Assembly (NCBI GenBank): GCA_047639615.1
Contig: JBLIOL010000245.1
Span: 1-8,508, forward strand
Reading direction: 5' to 3'
From: CAYWNK01 sp047639615
GTDB taxonomy: Bacteria > Planctomycetota > UBA1135 > GCA-002686595
Length of the DNA: 8,508 nt
Shown here: positions 6,219 through 8,508 of the stretch, piece after piece
Layout: each line of letters starts with the position of its first letter
How positions within the stretch are numbered: position 1 is the stretch's first letter
Notes under the pieces: model-generated
The model's database searches: none
What the model saw: the letters and a program-made list of their open reading frames with translations, nothing else
What the model was told of the DNA's origin: nothing
Translations under genes and position numbers: made by a program

Positions 6219-6240
6219 CAGCCGGCCTAGCCTGGATACT
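6212..6240 (+). promoter_or_regulatory. Weak candidate promoter for the large secreted protein gene
   Basis: TCGTCA (6212-6217) and GATACT (6235-6240) each match four of six consensus positions of sigma-70 -35 and -10 boxes, with a 17-base spacer. The predicted start would leave a leader of about 40 bases before the ATG at 6286. The match overlaps the start of the divergent kinase-like gene. In GC-rich DNA such a match can occur by chance. Confidence 0.25.
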
Positions 6241-6285
6241 CCCAGCGCCAGTCCTCATCCATTGCTCGCCATCGCCCCCGCCTCC

Positions 6286-8508
6286 ATGTCCAAGTTTCGC
6301 CGCCTGCTCCCATCCGTCCTCATGGCTTTCGGGCTCTGGACGTCCCTAGCCGGCGCCACCAGCACGAGCGCAGCTGCGCAGTCCGACCGCGATGGCCTCA
6401 TCTCCGGGGTGAACTCCCACGCTCTCCTCGGACGTCTGGGCCACGAAATCCTGCAGCAGTGGGGCTCTTTCCTGGTGCTATACCAGGTGCCGAGGAAGGC
6501 TGATCCGGACATCGAGACCACCTTCGCCACCCAGTACGAGGCCTGGCTCACCGCCCTGGGCGACGCCTTCCACGCGGACATCATCAAGGCCGCCGGCGTC
6601 TCCGAGCCGCCCACCCTGCCCCTGGTGCCGCTCTACATCGCCAACGGTAACGCTACCTTCAAGAACGTGAACCGCTACGCCGTGCGCCCGCGCCACCTCG
6701 CGAGCCGCATCGCCTGGTTCAAGGACCCCGGCATCCTGGTCACCCTGACCGATCCGTCCGACGCCCGCCGTCCACCCGGCAGCCTGATCTCGCCCGTGCT
6801 CTTCGGCCTGACCCGGCACCTCTTCGACGCCTGGTGCGAGCGCTCCTATCCCGGACCTGAAGAGCTGTGGATGGTGGACGGCCTGGCCGGCTACTACTCC
6901 TGCGACGGCACCATGGATCCGGCCGAGCTGGCGAGCCCGCCGGTCAACGCTGCCGCCCTGGCCTGGTACAAGGGCCTCAAGCCCGGCCAACTCGAGCACC
7001 TGATCGTGGACCTGCACACGCTGATCAGTTTGGGCGAGCCCCTGTCGCGTCACGAGGAGTTCGCAGTGCGCGCCCGCAAGGCCGGCAGCGGAACGGTCTC
7101 CGAGTTCCAGACCACTGCCATGTGGTATCACCAGACCACGCTCTGGGTGCACTTCCTGCTGCGCGGTGATTCCGGCAAGTGGCGCACCAAAACCATCGAC
7201 TACATGGGTCGTGTGCTCAAGGGCAAGCGCGGCCCCGTGGTCTTCAAGGAAGCCCTCGAGATCGGCCGCGTAGCCGAGCTGGACGCCCCCTTCCGCGCGC
7301 ACCTGGAAGCCCTCGCCCGCGGCGAAGGCGTCGGCGCCGGTCCGCCCCCGGAGCGGCGCGCCGTGGCCAGCAGCGGCCGCACCCTGTTTACTCCCGGCCT
7401 GGCCGCCAATCCGGAGGAGCCCAAGTCGCGCATGGACCTAGCCATGGCCCGCGCCGCGCGCGGCGCCATCGCGGCGGCCGCCAAGGAGATGAAGGAGATC
7501 ACGCGCTCGACCCTGATCGAGTCCTTCAAGTTCGAAGTACAGGCCGAGTCCGAGCGCATGGAGATCGCCGTCATCGGCCGGGATCGTTTCCTGAATGCGC
7601 TGCTCAAGTCCGGCAAGAAGCTGGCCTTCAAGCACGAAGGCAATAACCTCAAGGTCAAGCTGCTGGCTTACGAGGACGGGCTGCTTAGCTTCGAGCCCAA
7701 GCGCGGCGCTGACCCCGTGCTGATCTCTGCGGACGACATTCGCCCGGACGAGCTGGCCCTAGCCATGGGCCGCGACGCGAATAAGTATGGCCCCAGCTGG
7801 CTGCGCGGTTACCTGCTCGCCATCGGCGGCGACTCCAAGTGGAAGCGCTTCGTCGACACCAAGTCCTCCAGCGGCAAGGCCCTGGCCATCGACATCGACG
7901 GTCGCATCAAGACCTGGATCGATGCGGGCAATGCGACCCTGGCCTTGGACGATATGGCCTACATGGCGCGCCCCACGAACGTGGCCGAGGGCGAGGCAAC
8001 CCTCGAGGCGATCAACGCCCTGCTCAAGAAGTACGGCGAGACGCCGGCCCTGATTCAGGTCAAGGCCGAGCTGCGAACTCTCACCGGGGAGGCCCTCGCA
8101 CCGCTCTTCGCCCAGACGGGTGTGCTGGGTCTGGTGAATGGCAAGATCACGAATCTGAAAGAGGGCCGCATCAAGCTCGCCTACGACTTCAAGAAGCCGG
8201 AGCAAGCCAAGGACTTCAAGGCCGACCATGACTACATGGAGAACTGGCGCTCGGCGCGTGGCAAGATCAGCGACGAGGCCAAGAAAGAGGGCTTCAGCAT
8301 TCGTGGCGGCCAGTTCACTGGACGCGGCGCTAAGTGCTTCCGCCTACCTATTCCCTTCGACGCCCCCACCATCCGCTACCGCCTCATGTACGGCCGGGCC
8401 AGCGGCAAGGAGAAGGCAGCGGCCAACTTCAGCGTAGGAATCTGCGACAACGCCAACGGCAGCTACATCGCCGCGCACGACGTGTACGACCTAGAAGTGC
8501 TCGACCAA
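6286..8508 (+). CDS. Large secreted protein with degenerate DUF1570-like peptidase region (partial)
   Basis: An open frame of 741 codons from the ATG at 6286 to the window edge; the stop lies beyond. The start gives a clear signal peptide: KFRR, a hydrophobic core at 7-24, and AAA cleavage after residue 31. Residues 75-325 follow the DUF1570/peptidase MA-like layout. LFGLTRHLFDAW (172-183) sits where HExxH is expected, followed by LWMVDGLAGYYS (194-205) in place of W..EGLAEYF, and YHQTTLWVHFLL (281-292), with a helix typical of the family's end. His178 remains, but the Glu and the second His are absent and the EG Glu is Asp198, so zinc peptidase activity is unlikely. A basic/alanine-rich linker (about 355-405) leads to an unassigned region (405-620). 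Residues 626-741 look like a beta-sandwich, similar to concanavalin-like modules appended to planctomycete proteins. The leader is pyrimidine-rich without Shine-Dalgarno. Location is probably periplasmic or surface; function unknown. Confidence 0.85.
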   Translation, partial: MSKFRRLLPSVLMAFGLWTSLAGATSTSAAAQSDRDGLISGVNSHALLGRLGHEILQQWGSFLVLYQVPRKADPDIETTFATQYEAWLTALGDAFHADIIKAAGVSEPPTLPLVPLYIANGNATFKNVNRYAVRPRHLASRIAWFKDPGILVTLTDPSDARRPPGSLISPVLFGLTRHLFDAWCERSYPGPEELWMVDGLAGYYSCDGTMDPAELASPPVNAAALAWYKGLKPGQLEHLIVDLHTLISLGEPLSRHEEFAVRARKAGSGTVSEFQTTAMWYHQTTLWVHFLLRGDSGKWRTKTIDYMGRVLKGKRGPVVFKEALEIGRVAELDAPFRAHLEALARGEGVGAGPPPERRAVASSGRTLFTPGLAANPEEPKSRMDLAMARAARGAIAAAAKEMKEITRSTLIESFKFEVQAESERMEIAVIGRDRFLNALLKSGKKLAFKHEGNNLKVKLLAYEDGLLSFEPKRGADPVLISADDIRPDELALAMGRDANKYGPSWLRGYLLAIGGDSKWKRFVDTKSSSGKALAIDIDGRIKTWIDAGNATLALDDMAYMARPTNVAEGEATLEAINALLKKYGETPALIQVKAELRTLTGEALAPLFAQTGVLGLVNGKITNLKEGRIKLAYDFKKPEQAKDFKADHDYMENWRSARGKISDEAKKEGFSIRGGQFTGRGAKCFRLPIPFDAPTIRYRLMYGRASGKEKAAANFSVGICDNANGSYIAAHDVYDLEVLDQ

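Noticed and set aside
6478..7302. A 274-codon minus-strand open frame inside the large secreted protein gene
   Set aside because: Composition is typical of antisense to a GC-rich gene (Gly/Val/Ala/Gln-rich), and the plus strand has a signal peptide and family-like motifs throughout.

Overview
The window is GC-rich and gene-dense. It carries six protein-coding genes; the last runs off the right edge. The most likely source is a free-living, probably marine or saline member of the Planctomycetota. This is inferred from four things: the two secreted proteins with a shared C-terminal domain that I recall as common in that phylum, a secreted protein with a degenerate DUF1570-like peptidase region, the absence of Shine-Dalgarno sequences before the starts, and a very acidic exported protein. 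No rRNA, tRNA, CRISPR array, insertion sequence or phage gene was seen.

Left part (1-2374): a heptamer repeat at the window edge is followed by a plus-strand gene for a membrane protein with a degenerate Nudix-like N-terminus (158-1330). It converges on, and overlaps by 15 bases, a minus-strand DUF368/PopT-type polyprenyl-phosphate translocase gene (1316-2374). The latter belongs to cell-envelope lipid-carrier recycling.

Centre (2375-5269): a divergent intergenic region with inverted repeats leads to two consecutive plus-strand genes for secreted proteins. The first (2670-3863) is a very acidic lamin-tail-like protein and the second (3974-5269) is an endonuclease I family nuclease with its catalytic residues in place. 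A strong intrinsic terminator separates them. Both end with the same domain of about 140 residues, roughly 47% identical by hand alignment and ending exactly at the stop codon. This shared C-terminal domain is the most interesting element in the window. It may be a sorting, anchoring or assembly module for exported proteins.

Right part (5286-8508): a minus-strand gene (5286-6218) resembles the Kdo/WaaP lipopolysaccharide kinase family but appears to lack the catalytic residues. It is divergent from a large secreted protein (6286 to beyond 8508) whose N-terminal half looks like a DUF1570/peptidase MA-like fold without an intact HExxH motif, and whose C-terminal end looks beta-rich.

The genes do not form one operon: strands alternate (+, -, +, +, -, +). 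The common theme is the cell envelope and exported proteins. Three of the six products look like enzyme folds that have lost canonical active-site residues.
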